DNA of 64,000 nucleotides, taken from Nocardioides daeguensis (GTDB taxonomy: Bacteria > Actinomycetota > Actinomycetes > Propionibacteriales > Nocardioidaceae). Location of the stretch: positions 62,001 to 126,000 of the forward strand of contig NZ_JAHTKU010000025.1 in NCBI RefSeq assembly GCF_019192965.1, in the 5' to 3' direction. The notes beneath the pieces are model-generated. The model saw only the letters and a list, made by a program, of their open reading frames with translations. It was not told where the DNA came from and made no database searches. Each line of letters starts with the position of its first letter. The first letter of the stretch is position 1. Of this stretch, positions 9,241-18,624 are shown piece after piece. The position numbers and the translations under genes were made by a program.

Positions 9241-12200
9241 GTGACAACCGTGGATGAAGTGCGCCCGAAACAGGGTGGGAACCGTCGTCGCTGGGCCGTG
9301 GGTGCCCTCGCGATGCTGGTGGGCTCGATCGGCATGCTGGCGGTGGTGCCACCGTCGCAGGGCGCGCCGGACTCGCTGCAGATCGACAAGGTCGTCGACC
9401 GGGCCGAGCCGCAGCCCGGTCAGACCTTCACGTACCTGATCCAGGTGCGCTGCTCCGAGGACGACTGCCTGGACACGCAGGTCGTCGACGAGCTGCCCGA
9501 TGAGCTGGTCGGCTTCCCGATCCAGAACGTGACCTTCAGCCCCAACGCCGCCACCGTGCCGCGCACCGTGACCTGGCAGCCGGGCGGCGCAGCGACGCCG
9601 CCGGCGAGCGTGGTGCCCGGCACCTCGCTCACCGTCGACCTGGCCCAGGTCACCGACGGTCCGGCGGGAACCGGTCTCCAGGCCGGGACGACCTACACGA
9701 TCTCGGTCTCGCTGAAGGTGCCGGACGACTACCCGCCGGGCCGCAGCGCCGACATCGTGAACACCGCGCGGGTCTCGGCGAGCAACGCCGACGCCAAGCA
9801 GAGCGCCGCCACCATCACCATCGACGCACCGATCACCATGGGCGCGGAGGTCACCAAGTCGTGGCAGCCGGGCAGCCAGTCCTTCGAGCCGGGCGCCGAC
9901 TCGACCATCGGCGTCGGCATCCGCAACAGCGGCAACGTTCCCGTCGGCCGGCTGAGCGTGCAGGAGCCGAAGATGGCGCCGGACGGTGCCGCGACGCTCG
10001 ATGCCAGCAACCCGTTCACCATCACCGACTTCACGGGCTTCGGCGATGTCGCCCTCCCGGCCGGGTGCGACACCGTCCGGGTCGACGCCTACGTCCGTAC
10101 GGCGGGCGCGTGGGCCTGGGTCGAGGGAAGCGCGGCGGCCGCTGCCGATCCGCTCGCACTCCCGGCCGGCGTCAGCAACGCCGACGTGGGCGGCGTCCGG
10201 ATCACGTGCACCGGCGAGATCGCCCCGGGTGCGCGCATTCAGGCCGACCTCGGTCTCGAGCAGCGTGCCACGCACCGCAACGACAACAGCGGGCTGTCGA
10301 CCGCCGAGCACCGGGTGGACAACGTCGCGACCGGAAGCGTGGTCCTGGCCGGCCAGCCGACGATGACCGACGACGCCACGGCCTCCTACGTCGTGCGCCC
10401 GGCGATCCCGACGGTCGACGCCACCAAGGACATTTCCCCGGGCACCATCACCGCCGGCCAGGAGGCGTCGGCGCTGATCGGCGGCACCAACGGCGAGGTG
10501 CCGGTCACCTCACTGGGGCTCAAGGACCGTGACTTCTTCACCGACGAGGTCATCTTCGGTGGTTTCACCGCACCCCTGAGCTGGCCCGCTGCCGCCACCG
10601 AGGCGAGCATCACCTACCACCTGCTCGCGGGTGGCACCGAGACCGTGGTCGTCACCAGCGGCCAGACGCCGGCGCCGCCGTCGGCGAAGATCTCCGGGTT
10701 CGACATCGACTGGACCGGCCCGATCCAGCCCAACGAGACCGGCGGCGCCCGCTTCGCGATCGCCACCACCGAGGACGCGACGGCCGGCGCCCCCGAGCTG
10801 ACGCTCACCAACCGCGTGGACGCGGACGTGCGGGCGAGCAACGGGCTCACCGACACCGCCGAGGACAGCGACACGCTGCGGATCGTGGACCCGGCGATCA
10901 GCACCGCCCTGACCAAGACCGTGCGGCCCTCGGCCGCCGTGGAGCCGGGGGAGTCCGTGATCTCCTCGCTGCAGGCGAATGCCGTCGCCCAGGGAGACGG
11001 CGCGCTGGTCCACGACATCGTGGTCGAGGACGTCGTCGGCAACGGCGACGCCGAGTTCTGGGACGCCTTCGACCTGGTCTCGATCGCGCCCACCCAGGTA
11101 CCCGCCGGGACGGAGCTGAGTGTCGAGGTCCAAGGTGCCGACGGCACCTGGCACGCCCTCCTGGTGCACGGGCCCGAGGCCGGAGCCAGCGTGCTGCGGC
11201 GCGACGCCACCGCCACCGCAGCCCTGCTCGCCGGCCTCGGCCTGAGCAGTGACACCGTGCAGGGGATCCGGTTCTCGTTCCACAACGCCGCCGGCTTCCC
11301 GAGCGACACCACCGTCACCCCCAACATCGAGTTCGTGGCGCGTGGGGACCTGCGCGACGGTGGCGTGATCACGCCCGGCCCGGACCGGCCCACGGCGTAC
11401 GTGAACTCCGCGACCGTCGAGTCCGACGGCGAGTCCGCGGGCGGCGCCCCGCTCCACGACGGTGACGGCGATACCGGCACCGGCACCGTCGTCACCGACG
11501 ACGGGGGCCCGGGCGATGGTGTCGAGATCCGCAAGACCTGGGTCGACGCGGCTGTCGACGCGCAGTCGGGAGACCGCTCGACGACGCACCTGGACTGGAA
11601 CGTGGGCACCGGCCACACACCGGTCGTGATCACCGACGGCGTCGACCCGGCCACCACGCCGGTCGCCGAGACCGTGTACGACGCCTTCGACCTGGTCCGG
11701 ATCGAGCCGGTCGCGGCGAGCTCCACGCCGTACACGAGCGGCTGGTACCTGCGCTACGACACGGTCACCCGGGTCTCCCTGTACGACGGCGCCGGCTGGA
11801 CCGACGTCCCGGCTCCGGGCGGCTCGTGGCTGGACGCCAGCCGCGGCTTCAAGGGCTACGTCCTGACCGACGCGCAGCGTGCCTCCACGGTCGGCGTGCG
11901 GATCACGCTCGCCGAGACCGCCGCCGACACCACCGCCCGCCAGGCGGCCCAGCAGCCGGGCGCGGCGTTCGACCCGTTCGCGCCCGCCCCGGGCACCGGC
12001 GTCGGCGCCGGCAGCACCGACCGCCGGTTCTCGCTGGTCTGGCAGGTGCGTGACCAGGCCCGTTCCGACGGCGCCTTCGTCATCGAGGACCGCGCCTACA
12101 ACACGTCCGACCAGGGCCTGGTCGAGAACGACGTCGAGATCGCGGGCACCCCGAGCGCGGGTGGCCCGGAGGTAACCGACACCGACGCCGACACCATCCA

Positions 12201-15200
12201 GATCCTCGACCCCGACCCGGGTGTCGCGGTGGCCAAGGCAGTCACGCCGACCACCCAGATCCACGTGCCGCCGGTGGGCACCGCCCCGGGCGACTACCCG
12301 ACGGCCACCTGGACCCTGACCGGGCACAACGGGTCGACCGCGCGGGCGTCGTACGTCCGGCTCACGGACCCGGCGGCCTGCACCGACACCACGCTGCAGG
12401 CCTGCCAGAGTGCCGCCGACGCGACCGGGGCGCGGGCCAACCCGTTCGACCTCGGTGCCGACCACCTCGGCAACCCGTCGCGGCCCAACCCGTTCCAGCG
12501 CTTCGACCTGACCGGCGTGGCCATCGCGGCCAGCAGTCCGGCGCAGGTCGACCTCGCCGCGAGCGTCGTCTGGCTGCTTCGGTACGACGCCGCCACGGGC
12601 GACTACACCGCCGAGCAGACCACCGCCGCGGCGGTCAACGCCGGGATCACCGACCCCGGCACGGTCGTCGGCATCAGCGTGACCTTCCAGCCGACCAACC
12701 CGGCGACGTCCGGTGGCACGATCACCCAGGACAACAACCTGACGATGACCCTGCAGACCCGGCTCCGCCCGACGCTGCGGAGCACGGGCGCCGACCAGGT
12801 GCTGCGCGCGCCCGACACGCTCGACGTGGTCAACCGGGTGTTCGCCCAGTCCTACGACCCGGTCACCAGCCCGGGCGTCGCCACCGGCGACGTCGCCGAC
12901 GCGAAGGTGGTGCTGACCGGTGGGGTCGTGAACATCGCGCCCACCAAGTCGGTCAGCCCGACGCTGATCAACGAGCCGTCGCCCGACGTGCCGGTGACGG
13001 TGACCTTGGGCGCCGACCAGGGCACCTCTCCGCGCAGCACGCTCTCGCCGCAGCGGGTCGTGATCGAGGACCAGGCCGGCTCGCCGGACTTCTGGAACAC
13101 CTTCCGGTTCACCGGCCTCGGCGCGGTCACCCTGCCGGCCGGTGCGGACCGGGTCCAGGTCGACGTGTACGACGGCGCCCAGTGGGTCCTCGGCACGCCC
13201 GCCGCCACCGCGGCGCTGCCCGCCGGCGTGGCGAACGCCGACGTCCAGGGCGTCCGGTTCGCCTTCACCCGAGCCGACGGCAAGCTGCTCTCCGCCACCG
13301 TGCCGGCCCCGAACTGGTCGGCCACGGCGCGGTTCACCGTGCAGCTGCGCGAGACCTACCGTGACTCGGGCGAGTCGGTGGAGTTCACCGGCACCGTGCC
13401 GAACACGCAGACCTCGTGGACCACCCGACCCGACGGGAACGACTCCGAGCAAAAGGACGCGACCGCCCGGGTCGAGCTCTCGCACGGCACCCGTGAGCTC
13501 GCGGTCCGCAAGCTCACGAACGACGGCAACCGGCTCGCGTCGGTCGGCGACAACGTCCCGTTCGACCTCACCGTCAAGAACACCGGGACCGGCTTCCTGA
13601 CCCTGACCGAGCTGCGCGACGTGCTGCCGCCCGAGCTGCTGTACACCGGCACTCCGGCGCCCGAGTACACCGCCGACCCGGCCGGCACCCTGTCGGACGA
13701 CGTGACGGTGACGCCCGAGTCCGGCGGCTCCGTGCTGCGCTTCACCTGGCCCGCCGGCGGCGCCCAGATGCGGCCCGGCGAGGTGTTCGGGATCCGGCTG
13801 CACCTCGAGCTGCAGCCCGGGCTCGGCACCGGCCAGACCGCGACCAACACCATGACGGCGCGCACCGAGGAGAACCTCACCGCCTGCCGCAACACGGTGG
13901 CCGGCGGGCCACTGACCGGTGACTGGGGCCAGGACGCCCACACCTGCGGCACGTCCGACTACGTCGGCACCATCACCGGGCCCAACCTGTACACGGTCAA
14001 GGGGGTGCGCGGCTCGCTCGCGGGCGCCAACCAGCCCGGCGACCCGACCGCGGTGTGCGCGCCGAACCTGGCCGCGACCGGTGGCTCCTACTACCGCTCG
14101 CCCTGTGTCGCCAACAGCGAGGTCGACGGCACCGACGACTGGGTGCTGCACAGCATCAACGCCGGCACCGTGAACATCGACGAGATGACCGTCTTCGACC
14201 AGCTCCCGGTCCGCGGCGACCGGCAGCTGGTGTCGGGCGGGCAGCGCGGCTCGGCGTACCGGCCCCAGCTGGTGGCCGACTCGCTGCAGGTCTCCGCCCC
14301 CGCGGGCACGACCCGGACCGTCGAGGTCACCACCAGCGCGGGCGTCTGCGTCGGCACCTGGACCAACCTCACGACCCAGCCCGTGTGCCAGCAGAACGGC
14401 GAGAGCTGGTCGGTCGCGGACGCGAGCACGGACTGGTCGAAGGTGACCGGCATCCGCGTCCACCTCGACTTCCGTACGACGACCGCGGGCTCGCTGCGCG
14501 CCGGTCAGGCGGTCGACGTGACCTTCTCGACGCTCAACGTGCTCGCCTCCGACGCCGACCCGAGCGGTGTCGAGCGGGACGTGCCGGCCGCGGACCTGGT
14601 GGCGTGGAACCAGCACGGCATCAAGTTCAAGTACACCGGGGTCACCGCCTTCCGGCAGATCGCGCCGAACCGGGTCGGCGTCCGCCTGCGGACCGGCTCG
14701 GTCGAGATCCGCAAGGACATCACCGGGCCTGCTGCGGGGTATGCCCCGGCCCGGGTGAAGGTCGACGTCGCGTGCGAGGCCGGAGGCGTCGCCCTCGACC
14801 TCGGCGCGGGCGCGGAGGTCACGCTGACCCGGGCCGGTGACTGGCGGGCGGTCGTCGACGGCGTCCCGGTCAGCGCGAACGGCAGCTCCTGCACCTTCAC
14901 CGAGCAGGGCGCGGTCGGCGAGTTCGGCGAGACGTCACGCTCCGGCACGCCGGTGACCATCCCCGTCACCGACGTCACCGGCACCGCCACGATCACCAAC
15001 GACTACCGGTACACCGGACTGTCGGTGACCAAGCGGGTGCAGACCGAGGCGACCGGCACCACCTTCGGGCCGTTCACCTTCACCCTGCGCTGCTCCTCGA
15101 TCACCGGCAAGGACGTCACCTTCGACGGCTCCGGCACGACCGAGCTGGAGTTCACGCTGCGCGACGGCGAGACCTTCACGGCGCCGGCCGACACGATCCC

Positions 15201-16179
15201 GGTGGGCGCGGCCTGCGTGGTCACCGAGACCGACCGGTTCTTCGCCGACCGGGTCGTCGTCACCGGCGGCGACGTGGTCGACCACGGCGACGGGTCCGCG
15301 ACGGTCGCGACCGGCACGGAGCCGGCCGCGGTCGAGGTCACCAACGCCTACGACGCGGGCACGGTCACCGTGGAGAAGAAGGTCGACGGGGCCGGAGGAG
15401 CGCGTTGGGGCACCGGCGCCTTCTCCTTCCGGGTGCGCTGCACCTACCGCGGCCAGACGCCGTACGACGAGACGGTCCGGCTCACCGCCGGCGGCACCCG
15501 CACCGTGGGCCCGTTCCCGGTCGGCACGTCGTGCACGGTGCGCGAGACCGGGACCGGCGGTGCGACGTCGACGGCGCTCGCACCGGCCGACGGTACCGTC
15601 GTCGTGCCGGCGCCGGACCAGCAGGGCGAGCTGAGCCACGTGGCCGTCACGGCGACCAACGACTTCCGGCTGACCTCCCTGGACGTCGTCAAGAAGGTCG
15701 TCGGCGACACCGCGATCGACGGTGCCGAGGGGCCGTTCCGGGTGGCCCTCGCCTGCACCTGGCTCGTCGACGGACAGCGGGTCGCCTTCGACGTCCCGGG
15801 GGGAGCGACCCGGCTGCTGTCGCGCGGCAACGGCTACCGGGCGTCGTACCCGGAGCTGCCGTCGAGCGCGGCCTGCACGCTCACCGAGACCAAGGACGGC
15901 GGCGCCTCGTCGACCACGATGACCGCGAACGTCGCCGGCCAGGCGAGCACGTCGAAGAAGCCGACGATCGCCGTCGACCTCACCACGACGACCGGTCCGG
16001 GGCAGGCCTCGGTGCGGGTGGTCAACGAGTTCGACGAGGTGGCGGGCAACGAGGTCGGCAGGGGCGGCGGCCTGCCGAACGCCGGCGCGCCCTACCGGCC
16101 CTGGCACGTCGCCCTCGGGCTGCTGCTCCTGCTCGCCGGCCTCGGCGCGGTGGTCCGCAGCAGGCGTCAACTAGGCTGA
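9241..16179 (+). CDS. Giant cell-surface protein with DUF11-like and Cna-B/DUF5979-like repeats and a sorting signal
   Basis: A 2312-residue secreted protein. Residues 14-42 are a signal peptide (RRR, hydrophobic core, cleavage near SQGAPDS). The body is a chain of beta-sandwich-like modules, each opening with a Lys strand; these lysines fall near residues 206, 396, 559, 765, 999, 1236 and 1424. The 1424 module resembles DUF11 (NVPFDLTVKNTGTGF). Four C-terminal repeats begin at Lys1825, 1931, 2046/2047 and 2151/2152 and end in an Asn strand (Asn1920, 2035, 2140, 2262). Each has two Cys and a C-x-x-x-E motif. This fits DUF5979/Cna-B folds with Lys-Asn isopeptide bonds. The end is LPNAG (2278-2282), a hydrophobic helix and a basic tail, that is, a sortase-type signal with A in place of T. 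The start is GTG behind GGGAGAGGGAG. A stalk, pilin-like or adhesive role is inferred; no sortase is nearby. Confidence 0.88.
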   Translation: MTTVDEVRPKQGGNRRRWAVGALAMLVGSIGMLAVVPPSQGAPDSLQIDKVVDRAEPQPGQTFTYLIQVRCSEDDCLDTQVVDELPDELVGFPIQNVTFSPNAATVPRTVTWQPGGAATPPASVVPGTSLTVDLAQVTDGPAGTGLQAGTTYTISVSLKVPDDYPPGRSADIVNTARVSASNADAKQSAATITIDAPITMGAEVTKSWQPGSQSFEPGADSTIGVGIRNSGNVPVGRLSVQEPKMAPDGAATLDASNPFTITDFTGFGDVALPAGCDTVRVDAYVRTAGAWAWVEGSAAAAADPLALPAGVSNADVGGVRITCTGEIAPGARIQADLGLEQRATHRNDNSGLSTAEHRVDNVATGSVVLAGQPTMTDDATASYVVRPAIPTVDATKDISPGTITAGQEASALIGGTNGEVPVTSLGLKDRDFFTDEVIFGGFTAPLSWPAAATEASITYHLLAGGTETVVVTSGQTPAPPSAKISGFDIDWTGPIQPNETGGARFAIATTEDATAGAPELTLTNRVDADVRASNGLTDTAEDSDTLRIVDPAISTALTKTVRPSAAVEPGESVISSLQANAVAQGDGALVHDIVVEDVVGNGDAEFWDAFDLVSIAPTQVPAGTELSVEVQGADGTWHALLVHGPEAGASVLRRDATATAALLAGLGLSSDTVQGIRFSFHNAAGFPSDTTVTPNIEFVARGDLRDGGVITPGPDRPTAYVNSATVESDGESAGGAPLHDGDGDTGTGTVVTDDGGPGDGVEIRKTWVDAAVDAQSGDRSTTHLDWNVGTGHTPVVITDGVDPATTPVAETVYDAFDLVRIEPVAASSTPYTSGWYLRYDTVTRVSLYDGAGWTDVPAPGGSWLDASRGFKGYVLTDAQRASTVGVRITLAETAADTTARQAAQQPGAAFDPFAPAPGTGVGAGSTDRRFSLVWQVRDQARSDGAFVIEDRAYNTSDQGLVENDVEIAGTPSAGGPEVTDTDADTIQILDPDPGVAVAKAVTPTTQIHVPPVGTAPGDYPTATWTLTGHNGSTARASYVRLTDPAACTDTTLQACQSAADATGARANPFDLGADHLGNPSRPNPFQRFDLTGVAIAASSPAQVDLAASVVWLLRYDAATGDYTAEQTTAAAVNAGITDPGTVVGISVTFQPTNPATSGGTITQDNNLTMTLQTRLRPTLRSTGADQVLRAPDTLDVVNRVFAQSYDPVTSPGVATGDVADAKVVLTGGVVNIAPTKSVSPTLINEPSPDVPVTVTLGADQGTSPRSTLSPQRVVIEDQAGSPDFWNTFRFTGLGAVTLPAGADRVQVDVYDGAQWVLGTPAATAALPAGVANADVQGVRFAFTRADGKLLSATVPAPNWSATARFTVQLRETYRDSGESVEFTGTVPNTQTSWTTRPDGNDSEQKDATARVELSHGTRELAVRKLTNDGNRLASVGDNVPFDLTVKNTGTGFLTLTELRDVLPPELLYTGTPAPEYTADPAGTLSDDVTVTPESGGSVLRFTWPAGGAQMRPGEVFGIRLHLELQPGLGTGQTATNTMTARTEENLTACRNTVAGGPLTGDWGQDAHTCGTSDYVGTITGPNLYTVKGVRGSLAGANQPGDPTAVCAPNLAATGGSYYRSPCVANSEVDGTDDWVLHSINAGTVNIDEMTVFDQLPVRGDRQLVSGGQRGSAYRPQLVADSLQVSAPAGTTRTVEVTTSAGVCVGTWTNLTTQPVCQQNGESWSVADASTDWSKVTGIRVHLDFRTTTAGSLRAGQAVDVTFSTLNVLASDADPSGVERDVPAADLVAWNQHGIKFKYTGVTAFRQIAPNRVGVRLRTGSVEIRKDITGPAAGYAPARVKVDVACEAGGVALDLGAGAEVTLTRAGDWRAVVDGVPVSANGSSCTFTEQGAVGEFGETSRSGTPVTIPVTDVTGTATITNDYRYTGLSVTKRVQTEATGTTFGPFTFTLRCSSITGKDVTFDGSGTTELEFTLRDGETFTAPADTIPVGAACVVTETDRFFADRVVVTGGDVVDHGDGSATVATGTEPAAVEVTNAYDAGTVTVEKKVDGAGGARWGTGAFSFRVRCTYRGQTPYDETVRLTAGGTRTVGPFPVGTSCTVRETGTGGATSTALAPADGTVVVPAPDQQGELSHVAVTATNDFRLTSLDVVKKVVGDTAIDGAEGPFRVALACTWLVDGQRVAFDVPGGATRLLSRGNGYRASYPELPSSAACTLTETKDGGASSTTMTANVAGQASTSKKPTIAVDLTTTTGPGQASVRVVNEFDEVAGNEVGRGGGLPNAGAPYRPWHVALGLLLLLAGLGAVVRSRRQLG

Positions 16180-16187
16180 GTGGCATG
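16172..16187 (+). promoter_or_regulatory. Leaderless -10 box for the isochorismate synthase gene
   Basis: TAGGCT (16172-16177) ends 7 nt before the ATG at 16185, so the transcript should begin at or next to the start codon. No SD is present. The box overlaps the end of the preceding gene. Confidence 0.5.
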
Positions 16188-17315
16188 GCGCGAGACCCGA
16201 TCACACCAGCGGCTCTCGCGGCTCGCCCGATGCTCTTCGCATCGGGCGAGGAGGCCTACATCGCCCACGCGGTGCGGCACACCTCCGAGGTGCCCGACGG
16301 CGCCGACCCCGCCTGGGCGGATGCGGTCGTCGCCGAGCTCGAGCCGGGGGAGCGGGCCTTGTGCGCGCTGTCCTTCGCCGCGGGCGCGCCCGGCCTGGCG
16401 CACTTCGTGACCGGCGCCGAGCACGCGCTGCAGCGACCCGAGGCGGACACCACGGTCGAGCGGACCTACCAGGTCACCGAGTTCCCCACGCCCGACGAGT
16501 ACGCCGCGATGGTGGCCGCCGCGCTGGAGAAGATCGCCAACGGCGACCTGCACAAGGTGGTCCTCGGCCGGTGCCTCGACGTCGTGAGCACACCGCCGCT
16601 GGTGCCCGCCGAGATCATCGACCGGCTGCTCACCACGCGGCCGGGCCGCTACGTGTTCAGCGTCCCGCTCGACTCCTCGACCGACGGGGAGGGTCCGATC
16701 CTGGTCGGTGCCAGCCCCGAGCTGCTGGTGCGCCGCGAGGGCGCGGTCATCTCCTGCACCCCGCTGGCCGGCTCGGTCCCGCGCTCGAGCGACGCCGAGG
16801 AGGACCTGCGCCGTGCGGCCGGGCTGCAGGAGTCGGCCAAGGACCTCGCCGAGCACGCGTTCGTGGTCGAGGCGATCGTGCACGCGCTCAAGGACGTGTG
16901 CGTCGAGATCGAGTACCCCGCGACCCCAGAGCTGCTCTCGACCGACACGGTCTGGCACCTCGCCACCCCGATCCACGCCCGCCTCGCCGACCCGGTCGAC
17001 GGCCCCAGCGCGCTGCGCCTGGCCCAGCTCCTGCACCCGACGCCGGCCGTCGGCGGCGTACCCACCGCGGCGGCGAACGCCGTCATCGCCGACCTCGAGG
17101 GCGACCTGCGCGACTGGTTCGCCGGCTGCGTCGGCTGGGTCGACCGGTACGGCGACGGCGAGTTCGCCGTGACCATCCGGGCCGCCGTCATGGACGGTCC
17201 GCGGCTGCGGCTCTTCGCCGGCGCCGGGATCGTCGCCGGCTCCGACCCCGCCTCGGAGGTCCGCGAGACCGGCGCCAAGCTGGCCACGATGGCCCGGGTC
17301 ACCGGCCTGCCCTGA
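16185..17315 (+). CDS. Isochorismate synthase (chorismate-binding family)
   Basis: Converts chorismate to isochorismate, for menaquinone or for a salicylate/catecholate siderophore. The family core spans about residues 95-376: NGDLHKVVLGRCLD (with the catalytic lysine region), GASPELLVRREG, PLAGSVPRS, ESAKDLAEHAFVVEAI, HLATPIHARL, LHPTPAVGGVP and the C-terminal RLFAGAGIVAGSDP. It has 376 residues, right for a MenF/DhbC/EntC enzyme and without a lyase or aminotransferase domain. There are no menaquinone or siderophore genes beside it, so the pathway cannot be assigned. The ATG is preceded by a -10 box, not an SD. Confidence 0.9.
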   Translation: MARDPITPAALAARPMLFASGEEAYIAHAVRHTSEVPDGADPAWADAVVAELEPGERALCALSFAAGAPGLAHFVTGAEHALQRPEADTTVERTYQVTEFPTPDEYAAMVAAALEKIANGDLHKVVLGRCLDVVSTPPLVPAEIIDRLLTTRPGRYVFSVPLDSSTDGEGPILVGASPELLVRREGAVISCTPLAGSVPRSSDAEEDLRRAAGLQESAKDLAEHAFVVEAIVHALKDVCVEIEYPATPELLSTDTVWHLATPIHARLADPVDGPSALRLAQLLHPTPAVGGVPTAAANAVIADLEGDLRDWFAGCVGWVDRYGDGEFAVTIRAAVMDGPRLRLFAGAGIVAGSDPASEVRETGAKLATMARVTGLP

Positions 17316-17372
17316 CCGGTCCCCACCGGCGGCTGATTGGACCCGCTTCCTCCGCCCGTGGGAGGATCCGGG

Positions 17373-17493
17373 CACCAGGGGGGAGTACTCCTTCGCTGCG
17401 GGCTCGTCATCACGAGCGGTCGAAGTCGCCCGCTCCGGTCCCGTAGGCTGCGAGACGGCGCACCAGCCGTCGACAGCGGAAGAGACCTCGGGC
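17373..17493 (+). ncRNA. yybP-ykoY family (Mn2+) riboswitch upstream of terC
   Basis: The 5' side has GGGGAGTA (17380-17387) and the 3' side has GAGACCTCGG (17482-17491), the two conserved blocks of the yybP-ykoY aptamer. CCAGG (17375-17379) can pair with CCTCGG (17486-17491) with one bulge to close P1. Between them lie a perfect hairpin GCTCGT/ACGAGC with a CATC loop (17402-17417) and a second hairpin GACGGC/GCCGTC (17454-17471). This family is known to sense Mn2+ and often precedes TerC/MntP-type genes, as here. No clear terminator follows, so control could be translational. Confidence 0.75.
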
Positions 17494-17530
17494 GACCTGT
17501 CGACGCATCCGCCCCTGAAGGGACACCTCT

Positions 17531-18583
17531 ATGGACGTGACCACCCTCGAATGGACGATCACCATCGCGGTGACCGTCGGAGTCCTCCTCTTCGACGTCT
17601 TCGTCATCGCCCGCGACCCGCACGAGCCGACGATGAAGGAGTGCGCGATCGCACTCAGCTTCTACGTCGGAGCTGCCCTCGCGTTCGGTGCGTTCATCCT
17701 CGTGCACCACGGGCACGACTACGGCATCGAGTTCTACACCGGCTGGTTGACGGAGTACTCCTTGTCGATCGACAACCTCTTCGTCTTCATCATCTTGATG
17801 TCGGCGCTCAAGGTGCCCCGGAAGTACCAGCAGGAGGCGCTGCTGGTCGGCATCGTGCTCGCGCTCGTCTTCCGCGGCATCTTCATCGCCCTCGGCTACG
17901 CCCTGATCGAGAACTTCAGCTGGGTCTTCTACCTGTTCGGCGCGTTCCTGGTCTACACCGCGCTCAAGCTGGTGAAGTCCTACGGCAGCCACGAGGACGA
18001 GCACCCCGAGGACAACGCGATCGTCAGCTTCGCGCGCAAGCACATGCGGGTCGGCGAGGCCTACCACGGCCTCAAGCTCTGGTACGTCGAGAACGGCGTG
18101 CGGTTCGTGTCGCCGATCGTGATCGTGATCATCGCGCTGGGCGTCACCGACATCTTGTTCGCGCTCGACTCGATCCCGGCGATCTTCGGCATCACCCAGG
18201 AGCCCTACCTCGTCTTCACCGCGAACGTGTTCGCGCTGATGGGCCTGCGCCAGCTCTACTTCCTGCTCGGCGGGCTGCTGCAGAAGCTGGTCTACCTGTC
18301 CCTGGGTCTGGCGTTCATCCTCGCCTTCATCGGCGTCAAGCTGGTCCTGCACGCACTCCACGAGAACGAGCTGTCGTTCATCAACGGTGGCCACGGCGTG
18401 CACGGCGCCCCGGAGATCTCCTCGCTGTTCAGCCTCGGCGTGATCATCGTGACCCTGGTCGTCACGGCCGTGGCGAGCCTGCTGAGGTCTTCGCACGGCG
18501 GCGACGACCACGTGCCCGACCACGCGGTCGCCCCGCGTGACGCGGCCGACGTCGACGACACCGCGGGCCCCGACTGGCGCTGA
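17531..18583 (+). CDS. TerC-family integral membrane protein, probable Mn2+ exporter
   Basis: A 350-residue membrane protein with about eight to nine hydrophobic segments. It contains the TerC signatures SIDNLFVFIILM (about residue 78) and VTDILFALDSIPAIFGIT (about residue 205), whose acidic residues lie within the membrane. A His/Asp-rich soluble tail ends it. Family members export Mn2+ or help metallate secreted enzymes; older tellurium-resistance naming is historical. The likely Mn2+ riboswitch in its 5' region supports a manganese role. A poor SD (GAAGGGA) precedes the ATG. Confidence 0.9.
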   Translation: MDVTTLEWTITIAVTVGVLLFDVFVIARDPHEPTMKECAIALSFYVGAALAFGAFILVHHGHDYGIEFYTGWLTEYSLSIDNLFVFIILMSALKVPRKYQQEALLVGIVLALVFRGIFIALGYALIENFSWVFYLFGAFLVYTALKLVKSYGSHEDEHPEDNAIVSFARKHMRVGEAYHGLKLWYVENGVRFVSPIVIVIIALGVTDILFALDSIPAIFGITQEPYLVFTANVFALMGLRQLYFLLGGLLQKLVYLSLGLAFILAFIGVKLVLHALHENELSFINGGHGVHGAPEISSLFSLGVIIVTLVVTAVASLLRSSHGGDDHVPDHAVAPRDAADVDDTAGPDWR

Positions 18584-18608
18584 CCCGCCGCGCCCGACCC
18601 GCACGCCC

Positions 18609-18624
18609 TAGGGTGTGCGTCGTG
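18609..18624 (+). promoter_or_regulatory. Leaderless -10 box for the FHA-ABC gene
   Basis: TAGGGT (18609-18614) lies 7 nt before the GTG at 18622 with no SD. It supports that GTG over the in-frame GTG at 18613, which would overlap the -10 box itself. Confidence 0.5.

Noticed and set aside
10510-14616. A 1368-codon open frame on the minus strand opposite the giant surface protein
   Set aside because: At about 70% GC, the antisense of a long Asp/Thr/Gly-rich gene stays open by composition. The translation is Arg/Gly/Val-rich without domains, while the plus-strand frame has a signal peptide, repeats and a sorting signal.
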